This document shows, one piece after another, positions 1 to 9,103 of a DNA stretch of 64,000 nucleotides. Both the position numbers and the translations under genes were made by a program. Every line of letters begins with the position of its first letter. Position 1 is the stretch's first letter. Source of the DNA: Streptomyces roseirectus (GTDB taxonomy: Bacteria; Actinomycetota; Actinomycetes; Streptomycetales; Streptomycetaceae). The DNA is taken from positions 3,696,001 to 3,760,000 of the forward strand of contig NZ_CP060828.1 in assembly GCF_014489635.1 (NCBI RefSeq), given 5' to 3'. A model generated the notes under the pieces. It worked only from the letters and a program-made list of their open reading frames with translations. It searched no databases and was not told the DNA's origin.

Positions 1-79
1 CTCGTTTAGCAGGACATCCACCCGACCGCCCCGACTTGTCCGACTGACCTCCGACTCACCTAGGGAAGACGCTCACTTG

Positions 80-1195
80 ATGCCGGACCGCAGTCTGCGA
101 CCCACCCCGACGACCTCGCAGCCCCCCACGCCCTTCGCCCACCGGAACAGCCTTGCGGGGGTGCTGTTGAGGGAGGGCCGCGTCTCCTCCCCGGGCGCGG
201 AGGGGTCCACACCGGGGTCGGAGGAAACGGTTCCCGAGGCGGGGGGTCAGGGGGCTGCGCCGGGCGCTGGAGGTTCGGCGGGCGGGGGCGGGGCTCAGGG
301 GGCGGAGTCAACTCCGGTGCCCGGGGCGGGTGTTGGCGGGGGCGCTGGGGCGCCGGGTGCTGGGCCGGGGGGCGTGGCGGGTGCCGCGTCCGGCGGGCCG
401 GGTTCTGGTGCGGGCGCTGCTTCCGGAGGGTCGGGGGCTGCTGCCGGGCCTGGTGCGGGTGGCGCTCCTTCCGGGCCGGGGGCCGAGGGTCAGGGGGGTT
501 CGGCGCGGGAAGGGTCGCAGGGGGGTCGTGGGTCTCAGGGAGGTCAGGGGAGCCAAGGGGGTCAGGAGCACGGGGGGAATCCGTTTGCCGCGCCGCCCGA
601 GGGGGCGCCGGATCAGCCCTGGCGGCCTCGTCAGCCCTCGCAGGGGGAGGGCGGGGGCGGTGAGGGGGGTTCGCCGTGGGGGCGGTGGAGTGATCGGCAG
701 CCCGGTCGGTCGCAGGGTGGCTTCGGGGAGCGGCCCGGCGCGGGGCCCGAGGGACAGGGGGGCGGTCAGACGCCGGGGCCCCGGTGGGATCCGACGGATC
801 CGTCCCAGCGGCGTGCGCGGTACTCGTTGCTCGGCGGCATGTGGTCCATCTTCTTCGTCCTCTTCGGGTGGACGTACGTCGCGCTGCTCCTCGGCGCGCT
901 CTCCGTCTACTGGGCGCTCAGCGCGCTGAAGGCACGGCCGCGTCCGGGGTCCCCCGAGAACGCCGCCGCCGACAACGCCGCCCCCAACGGCTCCCGTCCC
1001 CAGACCACCGCCGCGATCAGCGGTCTCGTCACCGCGTCCATCGCCCTCGCCTTCGTCGGCACGATCTTCACGACGCAGATCGTGTACCGGGACTACTACA
1101 CGTGCCGCTCCGACGCCCTCACCAACGAGGCCCAGCAGTCGTGCGAGGACCTGCTGCCGAAGCAGTTGAGGGATCTGCTGGGGACGACGGAGTAG
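80..1195 (+). CDS. Gly/Pro-rich membrane protein, C-terminal TM pair
   Basis: The first ~240 residues are low-complexity Gly/Ala/Pro/Gln sequence with many GSQGG-type repeats, probably disordered and cytoplasmic. Three hydrophobic stretches follow: two back to back around residues 248-285 and one around 311-337. The short tail has two Cys (TCRSD and QSCED) that could form an external disulfide. Proteins of this plan sit near sucCD and the PerM-like gene in other actinobacteria, for example the transmembrane protein near Rv0954 as I recall. A TTG lies directly before the ATG chosen here, so the start could be 77. No enzymatic motif is visible and no function is assigned. It faces the DUF6350 gene tail to tail. 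Confidence 0.75.
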   Translation: MPDRSLRPTPTTSQPPTPFAHRNSLAGVLLREGRVSSPGAEGSTPGSEETVPEAGGQGAAPGAGGSAGGGGAQGAESTPVPGAGVGGGAGAPGAGPGGVAGAASGGPGSGAGAASGGSGAAAGPGAGGAPSGPGAEGQGGSAREGSQGGRGSQGGQGSQGGQEHGGNPFAAPPEGAPDQPWRPRQPSQGEGGGGEGGSPWGRWSDRQPGRSQGGFGERPGAGPEGQGGGQTPGPRWDPTDPSQRRARYSLLGGMWSIFFVLFGWTYVALLLGALSVYWALSALKARPRPGSPENAAADNAAPNGSRPQTTAAISGLVTASIALAFVGTIFTTQIVYRDYYTCRSDALTNEAQQSCEDLLPKQLRDLLGTTE

Positions 1196-1536
1196 CCGGG
1201 GGATCGAGGTCGGCCGGGGGTGTGGTCTGCGGGCGGGATCGGTGAGGTGGGGTGGGGTGGGGTTCGGGGGCCGCGCCCATGAGTCCTGACCGGCGTGCGT
1301 CCAGGTCTGATCACGCCCTCGCCACAGGTACGGGCCCGTCGCACGGTGTGCCGTCGGCCCTGTCGTCGCCGGGCTCCCGCATCACCCCGGCGCAGTTGAA
1401 CTCTCGGGCTCGGCGCGGCTGATCCGGCAACCCGCTGCCGCCGGCTCCTGCGCCCCGGCTCAGTTGCGTCACGTGCCGGAACACCACCTCGCAGCCCTGC
1501 CGTCGCCCCGCCCTCACCTCGCCGGGAGCGTCCCCA
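1196..1536. other. Gene-free gap where purN would be expected
   Basis: About 340 bases between two converging genes. Open frames here carry no recognisable domain and look like shadows. In Streptomyces and Mycobacterium the DUF6350/PerM gene is normally followed on the same strand by purN and purH. Neither is present and I see no recognisable fragment of purN. Confidence 0.5.
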
Positions 1537-3594
1537 TCAGCGTCCCGGGTTCTCACCCCGTTCCTCCTCCGGCGTCTCTCCCTCCGCTTCCTCCCACGGT
1601 CTCGCCGCCTCCCTGAGTGCGGCCCAGCGGGTCTCGCGGGCGGAGTCGTCGTGCCAGGCGGGGTCGGGTGGGGTGGTGAAGTCGTAGGGCTCGAAGAGGG
1701 CGTCGGGGGTGCCGGTGTCGTACGGGGCGTCTTTGAGGAGGGACGCGTAGACGGGGTCGTCGGCGAGGGAACTGGCCGGCTGGGGCACCCCGTTCGCCTC
1801 GGACTTCGTCCCGTTCGCTTCGGACTTCGTCCGGAATGCCCGCCTCGGCGACAGGAACCGCGTCCAACGACGTCCACGTCCACGTGGCCCCGGTACGGCG
1901 TCGTACGCGTCCCAACTTCCGTCCGCCTCACCGGCGTCCACACCCCGCGCACCTCGACTCGCCGGCACCTGAGCCTCGTCCGCGTTCCACGCGTCCCAAC
2001 TCCCGGACGTCTCGGCGTCGTACGCGCCTTCCGCACCCCAACTCCCCGGCGCCTCAACCTCGTCCGCGTGCGGCTCGCGGCACAGCCACCCCCGTACCGC
2101 GAGCGCGACCGGCACGCCGACGCCCGCGCCCCAGGCGAGCGCCGCACCTCCCGTCTGCCACCACACGGGGCCGAACTGTGCGAGCGCGCCGGTGCCGAGG
2201 GGGCCGCCGGCGGCGCCGGCGGTGAGGGACGTCGCGGCGGCGAGGACGAGGGACGAGGCGGCGGCGGAACCGGCGGTCAGACCCCAGGACCAGGGGACGT
2301 CGGCGTCGCAGGCGCCCCGCGCGACGAACCACCCGAGGACGAGCCCTCCGGCGACGGGAACCGCCCCGGCGGACCAGGTCAGCGGCCCGCCCGCACCCGC
2401 GTCGGGGACGGCCGCGAGGAGCGGGAACGGCGGGAGGAGGGACGCGGGGTCGGAGGCGAGGGGGGAGACGAGGTGGCCGGCGCCGAGGGTGAAACCGGGC
2501 CCGAGGGCGTAGGCGGCGCCCCAGACGGCCGCGTTGGGGACGAGCGCGACGCACAGGAGGAGGACGGCGAACCTGCCTGACCAGCCTTCGGTCAGGTCGA
2601 GGAAGGAGGCGCGGGCGGCGCCGCCGTGGAGGACCGTGGAGACGGCGACGAGGAGGGCGCCGCCGGCGAGGAGGACGCCGGTGGCGGCCAGGCCGGCGCG
2701 GAGGGTGGTGGGGAGGGTGGTTCGGAGGGTTGCGGTGTGGAGGGTTGCGGTGTGGAGGGTGGCTCGGGGGTGTTCCCCGTGCGCCTGTGCGCCGGTCGCT
2801 CGCGCCTGGGCGCCGTCCGATCGGGGCTCGGTGCCGCCGTCCGGCCGTGCCGGTGTGCCGACCGCGAGGCCGAGCCATCGCGCCGCGCGGGCCAACGCCC
2901 CGGCGGGATGGGCCAACGCCCCGGCGAGGTGGGTCAACCTTCCGGCGGGGTGGGTCAACCTCCCTGCGGCGGGCGGCGTCTCTCTGGGTGAACGCCGCTT
3001 GTCCGAACGTCCCTCGCCCGAACGCCCCTCGTCCGCGCCGTCCTCGCCCTCGCCCCTCTCACCCCCGCCCCAGACCCCCACCGCGGCGGCACCCGCGACG
3101 ACGACCGGCAGGCACACGCCCGTCCACCCCCAGGACGGCCGCAGCGCACCCCCGGCCGCGTACCCGGCTGCCCCGGCGGCGACGACCAGGTACCCGCAGA
3201 CGACACCGCCCCACGCCGCGACACCCCCCTCCGCGTCCCGCGCGGCACGCCGCACGAGCCACACCGGCAGCAGCAGAAGCAGCAACGGCGTCACCCCCAC
3301 GGGCGCGGGAACACCCGAAAGTGTGTCGACGCGGACGAGTTCCGCGCCGTGCGCGAGGAGCCAGAGGGACGCGGCGACGTGGAGTGCCCCGCCGGGCCCG
3401 CTGTCGGGGTACGGCGAGCTGATCCACAGGACCATGACGAGCACGGCGACCGACCCGAGCCCGAGCCCCGCGGCGAGCACGCCGCCGAGGAACCCTGCGG
3501 CGAGCCCGGGTGAGCGGTCGCGCAGACGGGCGGGGAGGGACGACAGGGCCGACAGCGGCGGGCGGCGGGCGGTCATCGGGTTCACGCCCGTCAT
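1537..3594 (-). CDS. DUF6350 family polytopic membrane protein (PerM-like)
   Basis: The N-terminus ([20 protein letters not shown] and on) begins a many-helix membrane protein of the DUF6350 type. By position it corresponds to M. tuberculosis PerM (Rv0955), a cell-division-linked membrane protein; that role is inferred. Two regions are inflated by repeats: a loop with repeated AGRLTH/AGALAH and ATLHT units (about 2735-2990), and an acidic tail with repeated GSWDA units and a duplicated KSEANG (about 1790-2060). At about 685 aa it is long for the family. The start is uncertain: GTG at 3585 has a better-spaced GGGAG, ATG at 3576 is possible, and the frame is open to 3648. purN does not follow. 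Confidence 0.8.
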   Translation of the reverse strand: MTGVNPMTARRPPLSALSSLPARLRDRSPGLAAGFLGGVLAAGLGLGSVAVLVMVLWISSPYPDSGPGGALHVAASLWLLAHGAELVRVDTLSGVPAPVGVTPLLLLLLPVWLVRRAARDAEGGVAAWGGVVCGYLVVAAGAAGYAAGGALRPSWGWTGVCLPVVVAGAAAVGVWGGGERGEGEDGADEGRSGEGRSDKRRSPRETPPAAGRLTHPAGRLTHLAGALAHPAGALARAARWLGLAVGTPARPDGGTEPRSDGAQARATGAQAHGEHPRATLHTATLHTATLRTTLPTTLRAGLAATGVLLAGGALLVAVSTVLHGGAARASFLDLTEGWSGRFAVLLLCVALVPNAAVWGAAYALGPGFTLGAGHLVSPLASDPASLLPPFPLLAAVPDAGAGGPLTWSAGAVPVAGGLVLGWFVARGACDADVPWSWGLTAGSAAASSLVLAAATSLTAGAAGGPLGTGALAQFGPVWWQTGGAALAWGAGVGVPVALAVRGWLCREPHADEVEAPGSWGAEGAYDAETSGSWDAWNADEAQVPASRGARGVDAGEADGSWDAYDAVPGPRGRGRRWTRFLSPRRAFRTKSEANGTKSEANGVPQPASSLADDPVYASLLKDAPYDTGTPDALFEPYDFTTPPDPAWHDDSARETRWAALREAARPWEEAEGETPEEERGENPGR

Positions 3595-3690
3595 GCTCCC
3601 AACGACACGCGCTTTCCCGTCGTAACAGGCGAACATTCGCCGTGTCACTCAAAATACGTTTATGTACTTTTTCGTACGGAAGGGTGCCCT

Positions 3691-4875
3691 GTGACACAGA
3701 GTCAAGCCACCCCTCTCCCCCCTCCCAAGGAACGCCGACGCCTGCGCGTGGCCCACGCGCTGACCCAGGCTCAGATCGCCTCCACGGTCGGCGTCACCCG
3801 AGAGACGGTGCGCGCGTGGGAGACCGGCCGTACGACACCGCGCGGCACCAAACGGGAGGCGTACGCGCGGCTGCTGGCGTCGCTGGAGGGTGAGGTGACG
3901 GGGGTTCGGGGGGTGACGGAGCCTCAGACGGCGGGGGCTCAGGTCTTCGTGACGGACATTCAGGGGCCGACGGCTCAACCCCCGGTGCCGGTGGCGGCGT
4001 CTTCCCAGTCAGCACCCTTCAAGGAACCCGGTCGGCCCCAGGAACCCGCTCCGCCCCAGGAACCCGGCGAGCGCCCGCCCCTCACCCCCGCGCAGGCGTT
4101 CGACGCGCTGTACGCCTTCTGCGCCCCCGCCCTCGTCCGCCAGACCTACCTCCTCACCGGCCGCCGCGAGCTGGCCCGCGAGTCGGTGGAGCGCGCGTTC
4201 CAGTCGGCGTGGCAGCGCTGGCCCGAGGTCGCGACGGACCGCGACCCGGCGGGCTGGGTGCGCGCGACGGCGTACGAGTACGCCCTCTCCCCCTGGCACC
4301 GGCTGCGCCCCCGCTACCGTCACCCCGAACCCCCGCCCGCCTCCGCCCCCGACCGCGCCCTGCTCGACGTCCTCCTGCGCCTCCCCCCGTCCTACCGCCG
4401 CACACTCGTCCTGTACGACGGCGTCGGCCTGGACCTGCCGGAGACGGCGGCGGAGACGGAGGCGAGCACGCCCGCCGCGGCGAACCGCGTGCTGCACGCG
4501 CGCGAGGCCCTGGCCATCCGGCTGCCCGAACTCTCCGACCCGGCGACCCTCCACCGCCGGCTCGCGGAGGTCGCCTCGGCGGAACGCCTGCGCGCGCCCC
4601 GGCCCGCGGCGGTACGGCTGACCGGCGAGCGCCGCGCCAGCTTCTGGACGCGGGCGGCCATCGCCTTCACCGTCGCGATCATCGGCGCGACGGCGCTGAC
4701 GCTGAACACGGCCCCCACGCACTACGAACCCCCGGTTCCCCCGGGCGCGACGGTCAGCGGGGTTCCCCCTCGCCAGGCCCCCGGCGCCCTGTCGGACGCG
4801 GAGCTGGCGCTGCGGGCGAAGCTGCGCAGGGAGACGGCGCACGGTCCGGAGAGGCTGGTGCCGGAATCTAAGTGA
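3691..4875 (+). CDS. XRE helix-turn-helix / sigma-like / TM fusion protein
   Basis: A 394-residue three-part protein. Residues ~13-65 form an XRE-type helix-turn-helix (TQAQIASTVGVTRETVRAWE). After a Pro-rich linker, residues ~135-275 look like an ECF sigma factor: a region-2-like part (ALYAFCAPALVRQTYLLTG, ending at GWVRATAYEYA) and a region-4-like part (LLRLPPSYRRTLVLYDGVGL). One membrane helix lies at ~318-338 (AAIAFTVAIIGATALTL), with a short tail outside. The GTG start follows GGAAGGG by about six bases. It may be a membrane-tethered regulator; no target is visible. It is divergent from the DUF6350 gene. Confidence 0.75.
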   Translation: MTQSQATPLPPPKERRRLRVAHALTQAQIASTVGVTRETVRAWETGRTTPRGTKREAYARLLASLEGEVTGVRGVTEPQTAGAQVFVTDIQGPTAQPPVPVAASSQSAPFKEPGRPQEPAPPQEPGERPPLTPAQAFDALYAFCAPALVRQTYLLTGRRELARESVERAFQSAWQRWPEVATDRDPAGWVRATAYEYALSPWHRLRPRYRHPEPPPASAPDRALLDVLLRLPPSYRRTLVLYDGVGLDLPETAAETEASTPAAANRVLHAREALAIRLPELSDPATLHRRLAEVASAERLRAPRPAAVRLTGERRASFWTRAAIAFTVAIIGATALTLNTAPTHYEPPVPPGATVSGVPPRQAPGALSDAELALRAKLRRETAHGPERLVPESK

Positions 4876-4892
4876 CGGTGCGACGGTAGTTT

Positions 4893-4975
4893 TTTAGGGG
4901 CGCGGGGCTGCATCCATATGCGGCTCCGCCGCGCGAGCGCGACCAGCCACAACGAACCCGCACCCAGCAACGTTG
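4893..4975. repeat. Probable dispersed Streptomyces intergenic repeat
   Basis: The text around ttaggggcgcggggctgc and cgcgaccagccacaacg matches my memory of a short intergenic sequence found many times in Streptomyces genomes. It lies just after the XRE/sigma gene, preceded by a T-run, and may also act as its terminator. Only one copy is in this window, so repetitiveness is from knowledge. Confidence 0.45.
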
Positions 4976-4977
4976 AA

Positions 4978-5005
4978 GGGCCCGCCCCACCTGGGAAACG
5001 GGCCC
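4978..5005 (-). terminator. Hairpin downstream of sucD
   Basis: Inverted repeat gggcccg / cgggccc with a 14-base loop, 25 bases past the sucD stop. No clear U-run follows, as is usual in Streptomyces. Confidence 0.5.
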
Positions 5006-5029
5006 ATCAGCGTTCAGTCAGCCAAGCTT

Positions 5030-5914
5030 TCAGCCGGCCAGAATCTCTCGCGCCAGCTTGGCCGTCTCCGTCGGCGTCTTGCCGACCTTGACGCCCGCGG
5101 CCTCAAGGGCCTCCTTCTTCGCCTGGGCGGTGCCGGACGAACCGGAGACGATGGCGCCCGCGTGGCCCATCGTCTTGCCCTCGGGCGCGGTGAAGCCCGC
5201 GACGTAGCCGACGACCGGCTTGGTCACGTTCTTCGCGATGAAGTCCGCGGCCCGCTCCTCGGCGTCGCCACCGATCTCACCGATCATCACGATCAGCTCG
5301 GTGTCGGGGTCGGCCTCGAACGCGGCGAGCGCGTCGATGTGCGTGGTGCCGATGATCGGGTCGCCACCGATGCCGACGGCCGTCGAGAAGCCGATGTCAC
5401 GCAGCTCGTACATCATCTGGTACGTCAGCGTGCCGGACTTCGAGACGAGCCCGATGCGGCCCGGCTTGGTGATGTCGCCGGGGATGATGCCGACGTTGGA
5501 CTGGCCCGGCGTGATGATGCCGGGGCAGTTCGGGCCGATGATCCGGGTCTTGTTGCCCTTCTGGCCGGCGTACGCCCAGAAGTTCGCCGAGTCGTGCACG
5601 GCGATGCCCTCGGTGATCACGACGGCCAGCTCGATCTCGGCGTCGATCGCCTCGATGACGGCGTCCTTCGTGAACTTCTCCGGCACGAAGATGACGGTGA
5701 CGTTGGCGCCCGTCTTCTCGATCGCCTCGGCGACGGTCCCGAACACGGGTACCTCGGTGCCGTCGAAGTCGACGGTCGTACCGGCCTTGCGGGGGTTCAC
5801 GCCGCCCACGACGTTGGTGCCGTCGGCGAGCATCAGCTTGGTGTGCTTCTGCCCGGTGGCGCCGGTCATGCCCTGGACGATGACCTTGCTGTCCTTGTTG
5901 AGCCAGATAGCCAT
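5030..5914 (-). CDS. sucD: Succinate-CoA ligase, alpha subunit
   Basis: 294 residues, full length. It catalyses succinyl-CoA + NDP + Pi to succinate + NTP + CoA in the TCA cycle, together with SucC. The N-terminal CoA-binding part begins [17 protein letters not shown]. The phospho-histidine motif GHAGAIVSG is present near residue 250. It lies 28 bases after the sucC stop on the same strand, so the two are co-transcribed. Confidence 0.97.
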   Translation of the reverse strand: MAIWLNKDSKVIVQGMTGATGQKHTKLMLADGTNVVGGVNPRKAGTTVDFDGTEVPVFGTVAEAIEKTGANVTVIFVPEKFTKDAVIEAIDAEIELAVVITEGIAVHDSANFWAYAGQKGNKTRIIGPNCPGIITPGQSNVGIIPGDITKPGRIGLVSKSGTLTYQMMYELRDIGFSTAVGIGGDPIIGTTHIDALAAFEADPDTELIVMIGEIGGDAEERAADFIAKNVTKPVVGYVAGFTAPEGKTMGHAGAIVSGSSGTAQAKKEALEAAGVKVGKTPTETAKLAREILAG

Positions 5915-5942
5915 GGTGTGTCGGTGTCCTCGTCCTGAGTGC

Positions 5943-7121
5943 TTACTTGGCGGCGGCCAGCTCGGCGGCCTTGTCGGCCGCGCCGTCCATGGTGTCGACG
6001 CGCTGCACCAGCGGGTGGTTGGCGTCGGTGAGGATCTTCCGGCCCAGTTCGGCGTTGTTGCCGTCGAGGCGGACGACGAGCGGCTTCGAGACGTTCTCGC
6101 CGCGGTCCTCGAGGAGCTTCAGCGCCTGGACGATGCCGTTGGCGACCTCGTCGCACGCGGTGATGCCACCGAAGACGTTCACGAACACGGACTTGACGTC
6201 CGGGTCGCCGAGGATGATCTCCAGGCCGTTCGCCATGACCTGGGCGGAGGCGCCACCGCCGATGTCCAGGAAGTTGGCGGGCTTGACGCCACCGTGGTTC
6301 TCGCCGGCGTAGGCGACGACGTCCAGGGTGCTCATGACGAGCCCGGCGCCGTTGCCGATGATGCCGACCTCGCCCTCCAGCTTGACGTAGTTGAGGCCCT
6401 TCTCCTTCGCCGCGGCCTCGAGCGGGTTCGCCGCGGCCTTGTCGTGAAGTTCCTCGAAGTCGGGGTGGCGGAACTCGGCGTTGTCGTCCAGCGAGACCTT
6501 GCCGTCCAGCGCGATGACCTCACCGGAGGCGACCTTCGCCAGCGGGTTCACCTCGACCAGGAGGGCGTCCTCCTTGATGAAGGTGTCCCACAGCTTGACG
6601 AGGACGTCGGCGACCTTGTCCGCGACCTCGGCCGGGAACTTCGCGGCCTCGACGATCTCGCGGGCCTTCGCCGGGGTGACGCCCTCGATCGCGTCGATGG
6701 GCGTCTTGGCGACGGCCTCGGGACGCTTCTCGGCGACCTCCTCGATCTCCATGCCGCCCTCGACGGACGCGATGGAGAGGAAGGTGCGGTTCGCGCGGTC
6801 CAGGAGGAAGGAGACGTAGTACTCCTCCACGATCTCCGGCGCGGTCTCGGCGATCATCACCTTGTGGACCGTGTGGCCCTTGATGTCCATGCCGAGGATG
6901 TTGCCCGCGTGCTCGACCGCCTCGTCGGTGGTCGCCGCCAGCTTCACGCCGCCGGCCTTGCCGCGGCCACCGACCTTCACCTGAGCCTTGACGACGGACT
7001 TGCCACCCAGACGCTCGGTGGCTGCGCGGGCCGCCTCAGGCGTGTCGATGACTTCACCGGCCAGCACCGGTACATCGTGCTTGGCGAAGAGGTCCCTCGC
7101 CTGGTACTCGAACAGGTCCAC
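5943..7121 (-). CDS. sucC: Succinate-CoA ligase (ADP-forming), beta subunit
   Basis: 392 residues, normal length. It starts at GTG with the typical [15 protein letters not shown]. An ATP-grasp fold follows ([16 protein letters not shown]), then the Mg-binding EVNPLA and the C-terminal ligase part ([14 protein letters not shown]). It is the first gene of sucCD, with a purine-rich ggacggaag upstream. Confidence 0.97.
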   Translation of the reverse strand: MDLFEYQARDLFAKHDVPVLAGEVIDTPEAARAATERLGGKSVVKAQVKVGGRGKAGGVKLAATTDEAVEHAGNILGMDIKGHTVHKVMIAETAPEIVEEYYVSFLLDRANRTFLSIASVEGGMEIEEVAEKRPEAVAKTPIDAIEGVTPAKAREIVEAAKFPAEVADKVADVLVKLWDTFIKEDALLVEVNPLAKVASGEVIALDGKVSLDDNAEFRHPDFEELHDKAAANPLEAAAKEKGLNYVKLEGEVGIIGNGAGLVMSTLDVVAYAGENHGGVKPANFLDIGGGASAQVMANGLEIILGDPDVKSVFVNVFGGITACDEVANGIVQALKLLEDRGENVSKPLVVRLDGNNAELGRKILTDANHPLVQRVDTMDGAADKAAELAAAK

Positions 7122-7700
7122 GCGCTTCCGTCCCTATCAGTGATCTCGCGGTTCGTTGGATGCGTGGGCGTGCCGCGAAGGGCAACGTGACGACCGCATG
7201 TGTCACAAGCAGGGCGCACACGGTGTCCGAGCGCGCGGCATGTCCGTCTCGCAGGTTATCCCCGCGACCCGAGCCCTTCTAAATCGCGAGTCCCGCCCGA
7301 GCGGTGATACCTGTCACATGATGCCGCCCACCCCCCTCCCGCCTGGCACCGCGTGCCGTCCCCAACGGTCCCCTGAGGTAGGGGGCTCGAGGGAGACGGG
7401 AGGCGCGGAGGGGCGAGGAGGGGGTGAGGAGGGAGGTGGGAGGCGGAGCTTCGGATGAGGGGTGTGCGAGAGGTGGGGGCGAGTCGACAACTTCACCCAC
7501 GGAGAGGAGTCGCAAAGATCCGGAGAGTTACCACTCTCGGGTGTGCCGGGCCCTCCACGACCCAGCCTTTCCGAGCAGTCCCCCGCCAGAACCCCCACGC
7601 CCCACCCCCGACGGCCTCACCCGACCGCCCCGCACCTCTCACCCCGCACCCTCGGCCCCACCCCGGCCCTCTCAGGCCGGCCTCCCTCAGGCCACCTCCC
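7122..7700. other. Intergenic region upstream of sucC
   Basis: About 580 bases with no supportable gene. The sucC-proximal part (about 7240-7330) is less GC-rich and should hold its promoter; on the minus strand a gataac hexamer lies near 7255. The middle (7370-7460) is a purine-rich stretch. Next to the VWA stop, ctcaggcc occurs three times (about 7674-7705). Confidence 0.5.
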
Positions 7701-8867
7701 TCAGGCCGTCTCCGGTATCGGCAGGGGCCTCCTCTCCAGTGCCGCCGCCATCACCTCGGGAAACAGCTCCGGGGTGCAGGCGAAGGCGGGTACTCCCAGG
7801 GCCGCGAGGGCCGCGGCGTTCTCCCGGTCGTAGGCCGGTGCCCCCTCGTCGGAGAGGGAGAGCAGGGAGACGAACTCCACGCCGGCCGCCTTCATCGCGG
7901 CGACCCGCTTGAGCATCTCGTCCTTGATCCCCCCTTCGTAGAGATCACTGATCAGTACGACGACGGTGTCGGCGGGCCGCTCGATCCGCGCCTGGCAGTA
8001 CGCGAGCGCGCGGTTGATGTCGGTCCCCCCTCCCAGCTGCGTCCCGAACAGGACGTCCACCGGGTCGTCGAGTTGATCCGTGAGATCAACGACCGACGTG
8101 TCGAACACGACGAGTCGCGTGCTGATCGTCGTCATGGACGCCAGCACCGCTCCGAACACCGACGCGTACACCAGCGACGACGCCATCGAACCCGATTGAT
8201 CCACGCACAGCGTTACCCCCTTGTTGAGTGACTGCGCCGCCCGCCCGTATCCGACGAGCCGCTCCGGCACGACCGTCCCGTGTTCCGGGAGGTAGTGCTT
8301 GAGGTTGGCGGCGATGGTGCGGCCCCAGTCGATGTCGCGCGGGCGTGGCCGCCCCGTCCGCGCGCTTCTGTCGAGTGCTCCCCTGAGCGCGGCCCGGGTC
8401 CGCCCGGCGAGCCGCTTCTCCAGATCCCTGACGACCTTGCGGACCACGGCCCTCGCCGTGTCCCTCGTGGTCTCCGGCAGGGCCCGGTTCAGTGAGAGCA
8501 GGGTGCCGACCAGATGCACGTCGGCCTCGACGGCCTCCAGCATCTCCGGCTCCAGCAGCAGTGACGCGAGTCCGAGCCGTTCGACGGCGTCCCGCTGCAT
8601 GACCTGGACGACCGGCGAGGGAAAGTACGTCCGTACGTCTCCCAGCCAGCGGGCCACCGACGGTGCGGACGCCCCCAGCCCCGCTCCCCTTCCCTGCCGC
8701 TCCCCCTCCTTTCCGTACAGGGCTCCCAGCGCGCCGTCCATCCCCGCGTCCCGCCCGTCCAGCACGCATCCGGTCCCCTCCGCGTCCGCTCCCCCGAGCA
8801 CCAGCCGCCACCTGCGCAGCCGCTCCCTCGCCTCGCCCTCTTCGACGAGGCCGTCCGTCTTCTTCAC
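7701..8867 (-). CDS. VWA domain protein of the MoxR/DUF5682 module
   Basis: 388 residues, GTG start behind GGAGGTGAAGG. The N-terminal half is helical (REARERLRRWRLVLGG). The C-terminal half is a von Willebrand factor A fold with an intact metal-binding DQSGSM near residue 220, a conserved Thr in QLGGGTDINRAL, and VVLISDLYEGG. VWA proteins of this sort act with MoxR AAA ATPases as a metal-dependent adaptor. It is the last gene of the minus-strand arm, 236 bases after DUF5682. Confidence 0.88.
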   Translation of the reverse strand: MKKTDGLVEEGEARERLRRWRLVLGGADAEGTGCVLDGRDAGMDGALGALYGKEGERQGRGAGLGASAPSVARWLGDVRTYFPSPVVQVMQRDAVERLGLASLLLEPEMLEAVEADVHLVGTLLSLNRALPETTRDTARAVVRKVVRDLEKRLAGRTRAALRGALDRSARTGRPRPRDIDWGRTIAANLKHYLPEHGTVVPERLVGYGRAAQSLNKGVTLCVDQSGSMASSLVYASVFGAVLASMTTISTRLVVFDTSVVDLTDQLDDPVDVLFGTQLGGGTDINRALAYCQARIERPADTVVVLISDLYEGGIKDEMLKRVAAMKAAGVEFVSLLSLSDEGAPAYDRENAAALAALGVPAFACTPELFPEVMAAALERRPLPIPETA

Positions 8868-9103
8868 CGTCCTTCACCTCCCCCTCGGTCGCCGGCCGCC
8901 ATGACCCCCGTGGTCCTGTCCGAGCCGTCAGGTCTTTGTGATGAGTCGTCAATTCGTCGTGTGAGTCGGGTAGTTGCCTTGTTTTCTTGCCCCTCACCCA
9001 TTCATCGCTCCAGCCTCCCTCATCGGTTCACAGATCCGCCCATCAATTTCTCAACCCTCGAAAATCTCCTCCAATCACGGCCAACCCCCGCTAACCTCCG
9101 CCC
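8868..9103. other. AT-richer spacer between DUF5682 and VWA genes
   Basis: 236 bases within an otherwise close-packed operon. The stretch from about 8935 to 9090 is visibly richer in A and T than its surroundings. No gene or clear hairpin is seen; an internal promoter for the VWA gene is possible. Confidence 0.4.
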
